Assembly (NCBI RefSeq): GCF_013404085.1 | Contig: NZ_JABFHO010000001.1 | Span: forward strand, 620,001 to 684,000 | DNA: 64,000 bases | Reading direction: 5' to 3' | Source of the DNA: Winogradskyella helgolandensis | GTDB taxonomy: Bacteria; Bacteroidota; Bacteroidia; Flavobacteriales; Flavobacteriaceae | Shown: positions 25,562-35,581 of the stretch, in pieces | Numbering within the stretch: position 1 is the stretch's first letter | Layout of the letters: each line of letters starts with the position of its first letter | Notes under the pieces: generated by a model | Told to the model about the DNA's origin: nothing | What the model saw: only the letters and a program-made list of their open reading frames with translations | Databases searched by the model: none | Translations under genes and position numbers: made by a program

Positions 25562-26878
25562 TTATTGATCATCTTTTTTTGGTAAATATTCTATTTCAAC
25601 ACGCTGATTTTTACTTAAATATTTTTTAGCTACAGCTTGAATTTCTTCTCTTGTAATTGATCTGTATATATCAATTTCTTTATTGATTAAATTCACATCT
25701 CCTTTTAACAAATAATTTGTCGCTAAAGATTCTGCGATACCCACAATACTAGCATTAGCGTTTACAAATTGATTCTCAAATTGATTAATTAATTTTTGAT
25801 AATCGCGTTCTGCAATTAATTCATCTTGCATTTTAACAATCTCTTCATCAATTTCTTCTAAAATGGTATCTAAAGAAGTTTCACCTGAAGGGATAGCGAA
25901 AATTGTAAATATATTATAATCCATTTGTGGAATATTTACAGCTTGTAATTGCAATGCTTGTTTTTGCTCATCAACAATTTTCTTGTATAAAACTGAACTT
26001 TTACCTCCACTTAAATACGTTGAAATCATATCTAAAACATAAGAATCTCTACTCGCAAAACCTGGAGTTCTATACGTTGCTAAAATGGCAGGAATTTGAA
26101 TATTTTCGTCAAAAGCTTGCGCTTTTATAGTTTCCGTAATAGGTTCTTCTTTTGGGAAGTTTCTTACCACCTCTGGTCTACTCTTCACTTCACTGAAATA
26201 AGCAGCAACCAATTTTTTAGTTTTAGCCATATCAATATCTCCAGCAATAACTAAAACGGCATTATTTGGACCATAATATTTATCAAAATAAGCATTAAAC
26301 TCTTCTAAAGTAGCAGCATCTAAATGCTCCATGTACCCAATATTTGGATCTTTATAAGGGTGAACTTTAAAAAGGTTTGTACCTAAAGCTTCAAACAACC
26401 CACCATAAGGTGAACCAGAACGCTGACGCTTTTCTTCTTTAACAACTTCGTTTTGAGTATCCACACCAACTTGGTCAATAACTGGGTGTAACATACGCTC
26501 AGATTCTAACCATAAAGCCAACTCTAATTTATTAGAAGGGAATACTTCAAAATAATACGTTCTATCTTGAGACGTATTAGCATTAAATGTACCTCCATTT
26601 GCTGGTATAATTTTCATGAATTCTCCACGACCAATATTTTCTGACCCTTCAAATAATAAATGCTCAAAAAAGTGTGCAAATCCTGTACGCTCTCTATCTC
26701 CATCTTTTCCACCAACATTATACATTACAGATGTAGAAACAACTGGTGCAGTATTATCTTGATGTAGAATTACGTGTAATCCATTGTCTAAATCAAACTC
26801 TTCGAATTCTACTTGTTGTGCTGTTGACATATATCCAACCGACAACAAAAGAGCTAGAGTAAATAAGCCTTTTTTCAT
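25562..26878 (-). CDS. M16 family zinc metallopeptidase, catalytic subunit
   Basis: The 438-residue protein has a signal peptide (about 1-20, STAQQ) and an intact inverted zinc motif HFFEHLLFEGS, with the distal Glu in the segment NEVVKEEKRQR, as in pitrilysin-type peptidases. Its length matches a single two-domain M16 unit. It lies directly upstream of a homologue that has lost the zinc ligands, with adjacent stop and start codons. The pair probably degrades peptides in the periplasm. The start is a clear ATG before the signal peptide. Confidence 0.9.
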   Translation of the reverse strand: MKKGLFTLALLLSVGYMSTAQQVEFEEFDLDNGLHVILHQDNTAPVVSTSVMYNVGGKDGDRERTGFAHFFEHLLFEGSENIGRGEFMKIIPANGGTFNANTSQDRTYYFEVFPSNKLELALWLESERMLHPVIDQVGVDTQNEVVKEEKRQRSGSPYGGLFEALGTNLFKVHPYKDPNIGYMEHLDAATLEEFNAYFDKYYGPNNAVLVIAGDIDMAKTKKLVAAYFSEVKSRPEVVRNFPKEEPITETIKAQAFDENIQIPAILATYRTPGFASRDSYVLDMISTYLSGGKSSVLYKKIVDEQKQALQLQAVNIPQMDYNIFTIFAIPSGETSLDTILEEIDEEIVKMQDELIAERDYQKLINQFENQFVNANASIVGIAESLATNYLLKGDVNLINKEIDIYRSITREEIQAVAKKYLSKNQRVEIEYLPKKDDQ

Positions 26879-27179
26879 TATTAAATGTGTTTTAAATTTA
26901 AATTGTTTAACTGTTTGTCATTACTAAATGCAAATTGTTACAAAATAGCCCAACAAAAATAAACAATGATTTCTCCTTTTAACATAATAAAGTGTGAAAA
27001 TTCCCCTATATCTAGCTATCAATCTTAACCAACTTCCCTAAACTATCAATTATTTGAAGCAAAAACAGGTCTAAAACCCTTAAAACACTTGCCTATTAAT
27101 AATTTAGACGTATATTTGCATCCGCTTTCTGAGAAGAAAGCATTTTAATTAACAAACAAATTAATAAAAACGTTACGCT
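26879..27179. other. Divergent intergenic region upstream of rplU
   Basis: This 301-base space contains the rplU promoter (27089-27118) and about 60 bases of transcribed leader. The side facing the M16 gene has only a weak box-like sequence (CAATTTGC on the minus strand). No small gene or structured RNA was recognised. Confidence 0.6.
27089..27118 (+). promoter_or_regulatory. Consensus Bacteroidota promoter of rplU-rpmA
   Basis: TTG (27089-27091) and TATATTTG (27111-27118) are separated by 19 bases, matching the TTG-N17-23-TAnnTTTG consensus of the phylum. The ATG follows about 60 bases later. Confidence 0.8.
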
Positions 27180-27836
27180 ATGTACGCAATTGTAGAGATA
27201 GCAGGGCATCAATTTAAAGTTGAAAAAGACCAAAGAGTTTTTGTTAACCGTTTAGCAACAGAAGAAGGCGAAAAAGTAGATTTCGACAACGTTCTTTTGA
27301 TTGGTGATGGTAGCAATATTACTTTAGGCGCCCCAGCTATAGACGGAGCACTAGTAGGTGCAAAAGTCTTAAGACACCTTAAAGGTGACAAAGTAATCGT
27401 CTTCAAAAAGAAAAGACGTAAAGGTTACCGTGTAAAAAACGGACACAGACAATCTTTAACTGAAATCGTAATTGAAGGTATTACTGCTTCTGGAGCTAAA
27501 AAAGCTGCTCCAAAGAAAGAAGTTAAAAAAGCTGAACCAAAAGTAGAAGCAAAAGCTGCTCCTAAAAAAGCAACTGGAAAAGCTGACGATTTAAAGAAAA
27601 TCGAAGGTGCTGGACCTAAAGCTGCTGAAGCATTAGTTGCTGCTGGTTTTGAAACTTTTGAAAAAGTGGCAAATGCAAAGCCAGAAGAATTAAGCAATGT
27701 GCTTAGTGAAGCTAGCTCAAGATTATCACACATCGTTACTGATACTTGGCCAAAGCAAGCTAAATTAGCTGCAGACGGTAAGTGGGACGAGTTAAAAGAA
27801 TTACAAGACAGATTAGACGGTGGAATTGAAAAGTAA
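27180..27836 (+). CDS. rplU: 50S ribosomal protein L21 with C-terminal helix-hairpin-helix extension
   Basis: Residues 1-103 are a complete L21 (MYAIVEIAGHQFKVEKDQRV, KKKRRKGYRVKNGHRQSLT), a 23S rRNA-binding large-subunit protein. Residues about 104-133 are an Ala/Lys-rich linker, and about 136-190 form a helix-hairpin-helix-like module (DDLKKIEGAGPKAAEALVAA), ending in an amphipathic DKWPKQAKL-like helix region. The 218-residue total is about double that of E. coli L21. rpmA follows after 42 bases, the usual rplU-rpmA operon. The extension is known in flavobacterial L21; its job is not. Confidence 0.95.
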   Translation: MYAIVEIAGHQFKVEKDQRVFVNRLATEEGEKVDFDNVLLIGDGSNITLGAPAIDGALVGAKVLRHLKGDKVIVFKKKRRKGYRVKNGHRQSLTEIVIEGITASGAKKAAPKKEVKKAEPKVEAKAAPKKATGKADDLKKIEGAGPKAAEALVAAGFETFEKVANAKPEELSNVLSEASSRLSHIVTDTWPKQAKLAADGKWDELKELQDRLDGGIEK

Positions 27837-27878
27837 TTTTCAATTGCATTAATATTAACAAAATAAAACCTTAAGATC

Positions 27879-28139
27879 ATGGCTCATAAAAAAGGAGTTG
27901 GTAGTTCGAAGAATGGTAGAGAATCAGAATCAAAACGTTTAGGCGTTAAGATATTTGGTGGACAAGCTGCTATTGCTGGAAACATTATCATAAGACAACG
28001 TGGAAACACGCACCATCCAGGTGAAAACGTTTACCAAGGAAAAGATCATACTTTACATGCTAAAGTTGACGGCCTAGTAAAATTTACTAAGAAAAAAGAC
28101 AATAAGTCTTACGTTTCTATTGAAGCTTTCGAAGCTTAA
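27879..28139 (+). CDS. rpmA: 50S ribosomal protein L27
   Basis: The 86-residue protein is a full-length L27 ([20 protein letters not shown], then [16 protein letters not shown] and [15 protein letters not shown]). Its N-terminal tail reaches the peptidyl-transferase centre. It begins directly with MAHKKG and so lacks the cleaved extension found in Firmicutes. It is co-transcribed with rplU and followed by a terminator. Confidence 0.98.
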   Translation: MAHKKGVGSSKNGRESESKRLGVKIFGGQAAIAGNIIIRQRGNTHHPGENVYQGKDHTLHAKVDGLVKFTKKKDNKSYVSIEAFEA

Positions 28140-28164
28140 GAAATAAATTTCTTATCAAATTACG

Positions 28165-28196
28165 AAAACCCTTTCTATTTATAGAGAGGGTTTTTT
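28165..28196 (+). terminator. Rho-independent terminator of rplU-rpmA
   Basis: AAAACCCTTTCT pairs with AGAGAGGGTTTT around an A/T loop, followed by TTATTTTTTG. It lies 25 bases after the rpmA stop. Confidence 0.8.
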
Positions 28197-28203
28197 ATTT
28201 TTT

Positions 28204-28285
28204 GTCATCCTGAGCAATGCGAAGAATCTCATAGTTACATAATATTATATATTGAATAAAGATGCTTCACTTCGCTCAGAATGAC
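28204..28285. repeat. Long imperfect inverted repeat between convergent genes
   Basis: The left arm (28204-28229, beginning GTCATCCTGAGC) pairs with the right arm (28260-28285, ending GCTCAGAATGAC) with a few mismatches around a 30-base A/T centre. Sequences of the form GTCATCCTGAGCGAAGTCGAAGGAT are, from general knowledge, a widespread intergenic repeat in Bacteroidota. It carries no open frame. Confidence 0.7.
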
Positions 28286-28291
28286 ATCCTA

Positions 28292-30064
28292 TTATATAAT
28301 CTCCATCTTTTTTAGCAGGAAACTCGCATTCATGTTTTGACAAACCCCTTGTTTTAATTTATAATCGAAAAAGAGTTCATCATTTATGATCTCGGCATCG
28401 AAGTAATAGTTTTTTACAGCTTCTAACTCGGTTTCAATTTCTGTGAGGCTTAAATCGTGCGTTGCTATGATTCCCGTGGCATGTTGTTTAACTAATTTCT
28501 CAACAAACTTACGTGAGCCAATGGCTTTATCTGTACTGTTAGTGCCTTTTAGAATTTCATCTAATATGACGAAATAGTTTTTATCGTTTTCAATCGTATC
28601 AACTACAAACTTTAATCGTGTGAGCTCACTAAAGAAGTACGAACTATCATCTGTTAAGGAGTCGGTTGTTCGCATACTTGTTATCAACTTAATAGGCTTG
28701 TATTTGCTTTGTTTTGCACAAATAGGCAGTCCAACATTAGCCATAACAATATGAAGTGCTACCGTTCTTAAAAAGGTGCTTTTCCCTGCCATGTTCGCTC
28801 CAGTAACGATGAAGAATTGTTCTTCTTCAAGTTTTAAATCGCTATCTACACGTTTTTCAGGATTTAGTAACGGATGCCCTAAACCTTCTGCTAAAATTGT
28901 AACAGGTTCTTCGGTTAAAATTGGATACGTAAAATCCTGATGATTAAAAGCATAATTTCCGAAACTATTAAAGGCATCAAAAAACGTAACGACTTCAAAC
29001 CAATCGTCCACCTTATCTGCATATTGCGTAATCCATTGTTCTACATTGTAACTACTTCTAATATCAATAAGAAAATAACCATTTCCGAAAATCGCAGATA
29101 TAAGATTGTTTCTATTGTCTAGTGCATCCAAGGTTTTAGAGAATTTTGCAAATATTTCTGAAGCCTTTAGACCTTCTGATTGAATCAATTTTTGCTTAGA
29201 TTTTAATAATTCTGAAGTGAATTCTTTGGTTTCAATAGCATTAAGTAACAAAGCATATTGCCTAAACGTATCTTTGGCGCGTCCTGTATTTTGGGCAAGA
29301 ATATTAATATTCTTCAAAAACATACTTGTAATTCCCAATCCTAACAACAACCAATAACCAATTATAGAAACCGGAATAATTTCAGCAATCCCTAACACAA
29401 TAATAACTAAAGACGCCATACTAAAACTTATAGATATCCAATATTGTGTTTTACTTAAAAAGGGTTGATAATCCTTTAACCATGTAATAATAGAAGTCGC
29501 AGAATGTTCTATTTCTACACCTTGAGCAACAGCTGCATAGTTTTGTCTCCATTCTGGTAATGCTGCTAATTCTTGTATGGCTTGTTGTCGTTCTTCAATA
29601 TTCGTAATATCGTTTGACAATAAGTTTTCGGTTAACTTTTGAGTTCCTTCATTAATAGCTGTTCTATTTATAAATTGAAAGAAAGAGCCTTTTCCAAATA
29701 AATCGATATCCAAACTAAAAAAATGCTTTGGATTTTGAAATTCTTCACCATCTAATCGCTCATGAAAATCGCCTTTTTCAATTTTTAATTCGTCTTCATT
29801 AATGGCAATCAGTCGTTTGTGTAAGTTTCTTTTCGATTTTAAATCTGTATATCTCGAAAGCAGAAAAAGAAAAGATGCCATACCAACAACTCCAATTCCT
29901 ACGGCAATTTGCCAATTTTGATACGTAAAGTAAATGCCTATTCCTGTTAAAACAAAAACTGAAAGTCTAAGTATACTATATAAACTAAGTTGTTTGAAAA
30001 TTCGTTTAGAAGCAACTTGATTAGCCTCTAAATGTTCTTTATAAAATGAATTTGGGTTTTGCAT
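28292..30064 (-). CDS. Membrane-anchored MutS-family ATPase
   Basis: The 590-residue protein ends in a MutS-type ABC ATPase: Walker A GANMAGKSTFL (near residue 423), SMRTTDSLTDDSSYFFSEL, Walker B YFVILDEILKGTNSTD and a late IIATHDLSL. The N-terminal half has the lever/clamp helices of MutS but no mismatch-recognition domain (no GxFYE motif). It carries two hydrophobic hairpins (about 28-70 and 205-245), predicted to place it in the membrane. It is therefore neither MutS1 nor the Smr-bearing MutS2, but the membrane-associated MutS-like family seen in Bacteroidota. The role is unknown. It is monocistronic. Confidence 0.88.
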   Translation of the reverse strand: MQNPNSFYKEHLEANQVASKRIFKQLSLYSILRLSVFVLTGIGIYFTYQNWQIAVGIGVVGMASFLFLLSRYTDLKSKRNLHKRLIAINEDELKIEKGDFHERLDGEEFQNPKHFFSLDIDLFGKGSFFQFINRTAINEGTQKLTENLLSNDITNIEERQQAIQELAALPEWRQNYAAVAQGVEIEHSATSIITWLKDYQPFLSKTQYWISISFSMASLVIIVLGIAEIIPVSIIGYWLLLGLGITSMFLKNINILAQNTGRAKDTFRQYALLLNAIETKEFTSELLKSKQKLIQSEGLKASEIFAKFSKTLDALDNRNNLISAIFGNGYFLIDIRSSYNVEQWITQYADKVDDWFEVVTFFDAFNSFGNYAFNHQDFTYPILTEEPVTILAEGLGHPLLNPEKRVDSDLKLEEEQFFIVTGANMAGKSTFLRTVALHIVMANVGLPICAKQSKYKPIKLITSMRTTDSLTDDSSYFFSELTRLKFVVDTIENDKNYFVILDEILKGTNSTDKAIGSRKFVEKLVKQHATGIIATHDLSLTEIETELEAVKNYYFDAEIINDELFFDYKLKQGVCQNMNASFLLKKMEII

Positions 30065-30097
30065 GATGCTAAATTAAAAACGAAATATAAGAAAAGT

Positions 30098-30130
30098 AAA
30101 AATCCCAAGATAAGATTTTACCTTGGGATT
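30098..30130 (-). terminator. Terminator of the sdhCAB operon
   Basis: AATCCCAAG and CTTGGGATT form a nine-base stem 35 bases after the sdhB stop; the minus strand continues into a T run. Confidence 0.7.
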
Positions 30131-30141
30131 CGATATATGAG

Positions 30142-30163
30142 ATTTCTGCTTTCGCAGGAATTT
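30142..30163. repeat. Short hairpin with CGCAGGAAT motif
   Basis: ATTTCTGC pairs with GCAGGAAT around a short centre. A related sequence (GAAAACGCAGGAATCT) follows sufB at 46789-46804, so this may be a small dispersed palindrome. Confidence 0.4.
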
Positions 30164-30164
30164 A

Positions 30165-30911
30165 TTAACCTTTTAAAGTCGCGGATAAATACTCACGATT
30201 CATACGTGCAATATTTTCTAAAGAAATACCTTTAGGACATTCTACTTCACAAGCTCCAGTATTGGTACAGTTACCAAAACCTTCTAAGTCCATTTGCGCT
30301 ACCATATTTTGAACACGGTCTGCCGCTTCCACTTGTCCTTGTGGTAATAAAGCATATTGTGATACTTTAGCACCAACAAACAACATGGCTGAAGAGTTTT
30401 TACAACTCGCTACACAAGCACCACAACCAATACAAGTTGCAGCATCCATAGCTTCATCTGCTGCATGCTTTGAAATAGGAATATTATTGGCATCTTGAGT
30501 ATTACCAGACGTGTTTACAGAAATATAACCACCTGCTTGTTGAATACGCTCAAAAGCCATTCTATCGACTACTAAATCTTTTATTACAGGAAATGCTGCT
30601 GCTCTAAATGGCTCAATAGTAATAGTATCACCATCGTTAAACATACGCATGTGTAACTGACAGGTTGTAATTCCTCTATCTGGACCATGGGCTTCACCAT
30701 TAATGTACATTGAGCACATTCCGCAAATTCCTTCACGACAATCATGATCAAATGCTACAGGCTCTTCACCAGAATTAACTAATTGTTCATTCAAAACATC
30801 CATCATTTCTAAGAAAGACATGTGTTCTGAAATCTCAGTTACTTTGTAATCGACCATTTGACCCTTAGCTTTTGAGTCTTTTTGTCTCCAAATTTTAAGT
30901 GTTAAATTCAT
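30165..30911 (-). CDS. sdhB: Succinate dehydrogenase/fumarate reductase iron-sulfur subunit
   Basis: The 248-residue subunit passes electrons from the flavoprotein to the membrane anchor of complex II. It has the [2Fe-2S] Cys set ([10 protein letters not shown]...CQLHM) and two ferredoxin-type clusters ([14 protein letters not shown] and [15 protein letters not shown]), all ligands present. Its length fits the b558 class. It is last of three closely spaced genes (10 bases after sdhA) and is followed by a hairpin terminator. Confidence 0.96.
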   Translation of the reverse strand: MNLTLKIWRQKDSKAKGQMVDYKVTEISEHMSFLEMMDVLNEQLVNSGEEPVAFDHDCREGICGMCSMYINGEAHGPDRGITTCQLHMRMFNDGDTITIEPFRAAAFPVIKDLVVDRMAFERIQQAGGYISVNTSGNTQDANNIPISKHAADEAMDAATCIGCGACVASCKNSSAMLFVGAKVSQYALLPQGQVEAADRVQNMVAQMDLEGFGNCTNTGACEVECPKGISLENIARMNREYLSATLKG

Positions 30912-30921
30912 ATCGTCTTTC

Positions 30922-32934
30922 TTATTTGTATGAACGTTGTTTTAGTTCAATATCTTTAAATTCTAATTCTTCTTTGTGTAAAACCGCATCTGCTGGTTCA
31001 CCTTTATATTCCCAAGCAGCTACAAATGCAAAGTCTTCATCGTTACGTTTTGCCTCACCTTTTTGAGGGCCATCTAACTCAGCAGACTCTTCTCTAAAGT
31101 GTCCACCACAAGATTCTTCACGCATTAACGCATCTTTTGCGAACAATTCTCCTAATTCTAAGAAATCGGCAACACGACCAGCTTTTTCAAGTTCTGGGTT
31201 CATTTCATCAGCCGTTCCTGGAATATAAATATCTTTCCAAAATTCTTCTCTGATGGCTTTAATTTCAGACATCGCTTCAGTTAAACCTTGAGCGTTTCTA
31301 GACATCCCGACCTTATCCCACATCACTTTCCCTAACTTCTTATGGAAATAATCTACAGATTTTGTTCCTTTATTATTCATAAAGAAATTGATTCTATCGG
31401 TCACCTCTTTTTCAGCGTCATCAAATTCTTTTGAATCCGTTGGAATTTTCCCGGTACGAATATCAGCAGATAAATAATCACCGATAGTATAAGGTAATAC
31501 GAAATAGCCATCAGCTAAACCTTGCATTAAGGCTGAAGCCCCAAGTCTGTTAGCACCGTGATCAGAGAAATTAGCTTCCCCAATACAGTAACAACCTGGA
31601 ATAGTTGTCATTAAGTTATAATCTACCCAAACACCTCCCATGGTGTAATGCACCGCTGGATAAATCATCATTGGTGTTTCGTATGGATTCTGATCAATGA
31701 TCTTCTCATACATTTGGAATAAGTTTCCGTATTTAGCTTCTACAATAGCCTGACCAAGTTCTTTGATTTTTGCCGGACTAGGATTTTCTATATTATGAAT
31801 CTTAGCTTGTTCTTTCCCGTAGCGCTCAAAAGCCGAAGCAAAATCTAAATAAACCGCTTCACCAGTGGCATTCACACCATAACCAGCATCACAACGTTCT
31901 TTTGCTGCTCTAGATGCTACATCACGCGGAACTAAGTTACCAAATGCAGGATAACGTCTTTCTAAGTAATAATCGCGTTCATCTTCTGACAAATCAGTTG
32001 GTTTTTTACGACCTTCTCTAATTGCCAATACATCTTCCATGTTTTTAGGTACCCAAATACGACCATCATTACGTAATGATTCTGACATCAACGTCAGTTT
32101 CGATTGGTAATCTCCCGAACGTGGAATACATGTTGGGTGAATTTGTGTATAACATGGATTCGCGAAATACGCTCCTTTTTTATGAATTTTCCAAGCTGCA
32201 GTTGCGTTAGAGCCCATAGCGTTTGTTGATAAGAAATATACATTTCCATAGCCACCAGAACCAACAACAACAGCATGTGCTGAATGTCTTTCTATTTCAC
32301 CTGTAACTAAATTACGAGCAATAATACCTCTTGCCTTTCCGTCTACGACAACAACGTCTAGCATTTCATGACGGTTAAACATTTCAATTTTACCACGAGC
32401 AATTTGTCTATTCATAGCTGAATACGCTCCCAATAATAATTGTTGACCTGTTTGACCTTTAGCGTAGAATGTTCTAGATACTAAAACTCCACCAAAAGAA
32501 CGGTTATCTAATAAGCCTCCATAATCACGTGCAAAAGGAACACCTTGTGCCACACATTGGTCAATAATATTAGCAGAAACCTCAGCCAAACGATATACGT
32601 TAGCTTCACGCGAACGGTAATCACCACCTTTTACGGTATCGTAAAATAATCGGTATGTAGAATCACCATCACCTTGGTAATTTTTTGCTGCGTTAATTCC
32701 ACCTTGAGCCGCGATTGAATGCGCTCTACGAGGTGAATCTTGGTAAGCAAATGCTTTTACATTATAGCCTAACTCAGCTAAAGTTGCTGCAGCAGAACCA
32801 CCTGCAAGTCCTGTTCCAACAACAATAACATCGATATGACGTTTGTTGGCAGGATTTACTAAATCGATGTGGTTTTTATAATCTGTCCATTTATCTTTAA
32901 TTGGACCCTTTGGTACTCTTGAATCTAAAGCCAT
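30922..32934 (-). CDS. sdhA: Succinate dehydrogenase/fumarate reductase flavoprotein subunit
   Basis: The 670-residue subunit oxidises succinate to fumarate. It has the N-terminal FAD dinucleotide fold ([22 protein letters not shown]), the segment [17 protein letters not shown] with the His that binds FAD covalently, and the substrate-capping and catalytic regions around HPTCIPRSG and [15 protein letters not shown]. It belongs to the long SdhA class with a b558-type anchor. It sits 14 bases after sdhC. Confidence 0.97.
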   Translation of the reverse strand: MALDSRVPKGPIKDKWTDYKNHIDLVNPANKRHIDVIVVGTGLAGGSAAATLAELGYNVKAFAYQDSPRRAHSIAAQGGINAAKNYQGDGDSTYRLFYDTVKGGDYRSREANVYRLAEVSANIIDQCVAQGVPFARDYGGLLDNRSFGGVLVSRTFYAKGQTGQQLLLGAYSAMNRQIARGKIEMFNRHEMLDVVVVDGKARGIIARNLVTGEIERHSAHAVVVGSGGYGNVYFLSTNAMGSNATAAWKIHKKGAYFANPCYTQIHPTCIPRSGDYQSKLTLMSESLRNDGRIWVPKNMEDVLAIREGRKKPTDLSEDERDYYLERRYPAFGNLVPRDVASRAAKERCDAGYGVNATGEAVYLDFASAFERYGKEQAKIHNIENPSPAKIKELGQAIVEAKYGNLFQMYEKIIDQNPYETPMMIYPAVHYTMGGVWVDYNLMTTIPGCYCIGEANFSDHGANRLGASALMQGLADGYFVLPYTIGDYLSADIRTGKIPTDSKEFDDAEKEVTDRINFFMNNKGTKSVDYFHKKLGKVMWDKVGMSRNAQGLTEAMSEIKAIREEFWKDIYIPGTADEMNPELEKAGRVADFLELGELFAKDALMREESCGGHFREESAELDGPQKGEAKRNDEDFAFVAAWEYKGEPADAVLHKEELEFKDIELKQRSYK

Positions 32935-32948
32935 ATTAGATATGTTTT

Positions 32949-33620
32949 TTAGTGATTAAGGTGATGAAATAATGCAATAAATATAAATCCTAATGGAATT
33001 AAAATTGCGTAAGCCTTTCCGAATCCCTGTAATCCTTTTGTGTATTTGTTGTTTGCGCCTGTAGACTGAAATGCGGAGTCAAAACCATGTAATAAGTGAA
33101 GTGCTAAAAACACAAAACCTACAATGTAAAGTGCAACTCTCCAAAGCGGAACAAATTTTTCTTGCAATTCATGAAAATATCTAAACTCACCATTGTGCAT
33201 TCCAGACATATCACCAACAATATATTTTGTATTAATCTCTGGAATCCAGAAATCGATAAAGTGAATGATTAAAAAAGCAAGGATAAAACCTCCACTCCAA
33301 ATCATGTTTCTGCTCATCCAAGTCGAATTGGCAGCACCATTATTTTTCACATATTTAACACCATTTGCTTTGTTGTTTTTGATTTCCAAGACAAAACCCA
33401 TTACAAAGTGAAAAATAACACCAATAATTAAAATAGGTTGAATCACATATTGAATTACCCAAAATGTCCCCATAAAGTGCGATATCTCATTAAAAGTATC
33501 AGGACTTATTACAGAAAATAGGTTAATTACAAAATGTTGTAGTACAAAAATCATAAGGAAGAATGCCGAAAGTGCCATGGCAAACTTTCTTCCTATCGAC
33601 GAATTTAGAATTCCGCTCAT
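32949..33620 (-). CDS. sdhC: Succinate dehydrogenase cytochrome b558 subunit
   Basis: From the ATG at 33620 the protein has 223 residues and five membrane helices carrying the His ligands expected for a di-haem b558 anchor ([30 protein letters not shown]). A single five-helix subunit replaces SdhC plus SdhD, as in Bacteroidota and Bacillus. The frame extends upstream to 33662, but the promoter box lies inside that extension and [18 protein letters not shown] is the family-like start. It heads the sdhCAB operon. Confidence 0.93.
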   Translation of the reverse strand: MSGILNSSIGRKFAMALSAFFLMIFVLQHFVINLFSVISPDTFNEISHFMGTFWVIQYVIQPILIIGVIFHFVMGFVLEIKNNKANGVKYVKNNGAANSTWMSRNMIWSGGFILAFLIIHFIDFWIPEINTKYIVGDMSGMHNGEFRYFHELQEKFVPLWRVALYIVGFVFLALHLLHGFDSAFQSTGANNKYTKGLQGFGKAYAILIPLGFIFIALFHHLNH

Positions 33621-33646
33621 TGTAGATCTAATTTTATTTAGTCTAA

Positions 33647-33677
33647 CAAAGATACAGCGCAATTAACATTTTCCCAA
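33647..33677 (-). promoter_or_regulatory. Promoter of sdhCAB
   Basis: On the minus strand TTG (33677-33675) and TATCTTTG (33654-33647) are 20 bases apart, matching the Bacteroidota consensus. The box is 27 bases before the chosen sdhC ATG and inside the longer frame, which supports the shorter start. Confidence 0.75.
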
Positions 33678-33826
33678 CTACGATGAATGATTATTAATTT
33701 ATTTAGAATGAATTTAATTAGCTCAAAAACTATTAACCTTTAACTTAGCCTAATCTATAACAATTTACACTTATAAACAATTATTTATAAATTACAGACT
33801 TACATTATGAAACAGATCGTGTTCAA

Positions 33827-35443
33827 TTAAAGCATAGCCATTATTTCGGCAATCACTATGATCAATACTAAAGAAATTGGATAAACTGCAGCATAAGCAA
33901 TTTGTGGCGCATCAGATTCGGTCATTGCATCTGCAACACTCAAACCTGGTGTGGATGTCATTCCACCTGTTAATGCTCCTATGACAGATAAAAAATTAAT
34001 TTTCATTACGAAACGCCCAACAAGAACTGTAATAAGCATAGGTATTAATGTAATGAGCGCTCCAAAAAGTAACAAAATTGCACCATGTTCTTGAATTGCG
34101 AGCACCAAGCTTTGTCCTGCACTTAAGCCTACTGGTGTTAAAAATAACAGAAGTCCAAACTGACGTAGAATTTGATTGGCAGGACCTGGAAGATTCCAAA
34201 TTATACCCCCTGCTTTTCCTTTCCAACTTAAAAATATAGACGTTAGAAGCACACCTCCTGTTAGACCTAATTTAAGATGAATACTACCTAAGGGAATAGA
34301 AATTGAGCCAATTAAAACACCTATTACAATTCCGAATGCTACAGGCAGAAAACTTGTTTCTCCAATTCTTTTTAAGCTGTCACCAAAAAGTTGTGTTACC
34401 GCAGGAACATTTCCTTTAGAAGAGGATACAAGAATTTTATCACCATATTTTATTTGAGTTGAAGGATGTGGTGCTAAGTCAATTCCCGCTCTCCTAATAC
34501 GTGTTATAGTTGCAGAATAATTATCTAGAAGGTTAAGTTCCATAATTGATTTATTTACCACAGCATCATTACTAACCACATACCATTTTATTTCATAAGT
34601 TCCACTTCTAGGGATTTTCACATCAGTAACCTTACCTAATAGTATCTCAATTCTATCTAATGCATTTACAGTACCCACCGCTTTTATAATATCGCCTGTT
34701 TCCAAAACTGTATTACTTGTTGGAGACGTAGGTAATTGATTTGGCTTCATAATACGTGAAATATTAGCCTTAGTCATAAACCTAATCCTCAACTCTTTAA
34801 TTGTTTTTCCGTTTACGTTTTCATTAGAAATAATCAAATTTTTATTAATTACAAGTGGAGTATTAGAACTTGATATTTCTTCAAATTCTTTTTCTTCCTT
34901 TTTAATATCTACCTTAAATAATGAGGGTCCCAACTTCACAAATAAAATAACTCCCAAAACTCCAAATGGATAAGCAATACCATAACCTATAGACGCTAAA
35001 GTAGAACGAGAAGCCTCAATAGATGCTGCTAAACCTGGTGTAGATGTCAATGCTCCAGTTAGCAAACCACTCATCATATTTATATCAACATCATAAATAT
35101 AAGAAATAGATATCGCTGTGATTCCACCTGTAATTACTGTAATACTAGCAAGGGCAATTAATTTCACGCCTTGCTCTTTAAAAGAACTAAAAAACGAAGG
35201 TCCTGCTTGCATTCCTATAGTATAAATAAATAGCACCAAACCCACACTTTGTATTATGGGTGGAATACTAAAATCAATACGATATAAATTGTATAAATAC
35301 CCAAAAAAAATAGCGACGAAAATAACCGCAGAAGTATCAAAACTAATTCCTTTTATTCGAATATTTCCAAGAGCAATTCCTAAACCAATGACAAGAAACA
35401 ATACGAAATAGTCATGGGTAAGCAATTCTGAAAAAAATTCCAT
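33827..35443 (-). CDS. AspT/YidE-YbjL family transporter with two TrkA-C domains
   Basis: The 538-residue protein has a membrane block (about 10-180), two RCK_C/TrkA_C regulatory domains (about 195-350) and a second membrane block (about 355-538). This is the duplicated YidE/YbjL layout of the aspartate:alanine antiporter family. Each block has a GALTSTPGL/GGMTSTPGL motif (near residues 130 and 500), the hallmark of the duplication. The substrate is unknown; relatives exchange dicarboxylates or amino acids. It is a single gene downstream of, and co-oriented with, nothing closer than 160 bases. Confidence 0.88.
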   Translation of the reverse strand: MEFFSELLTHDYFVLFLVIGLGIALGNIRIKGISFDTSAVIFVAIFFGYLYNLYRIDFSIPPIIQSVGLVLFIYTIGMQAGPSFFSSFKEQGVKLIALASITVITGGITAISISYIYDVDINMMSGLLTGALTSTPGLAASIEASRSTLASIGYGIAYPFGVLGVILFVKLGPSLFKVDIKKEEKEFEEISSSNTPLVINKNLIISNENVNGKTIKELRIRFMTKANISRIMKPNQLPTSPTSNTVLETGDIIKAVGTVNALDRIEILLGKVTDVKIPRSGTYEIKWYVVSNDAVVNKSIMELNLLDNYSATITRIRRAGIDLAPHPSTQIKYGDKILVSSSKGNVPAVTQLFGDSLKRIGETSFLPVAFGIVIGVLIGSISIPLGSIHLKLGLTGGVLLTSIFLSWKGKAGGIIWNLPGPANQILRQFGLLLFLTPVGLSAGQSLVLAIQEHGAILLLFGALITLIPMLITVLVGRFVMKINFLSVIGALTGGMTSTPGLSVADAMTESDAPQIAYAAVYPISLVLIIVIAEIMAML

Positions 35444-35581
35444 AAATTATAATCTTTTTAATTTAAGTCAACAAAAATATACTGTAATTCAATTGAATCA
35501 CATGATTAATGTCACTTAAAATAGTACTAATATCAATTAAAATCAAATTCATAATCTCAAAACACCTATAAACATTGAACG

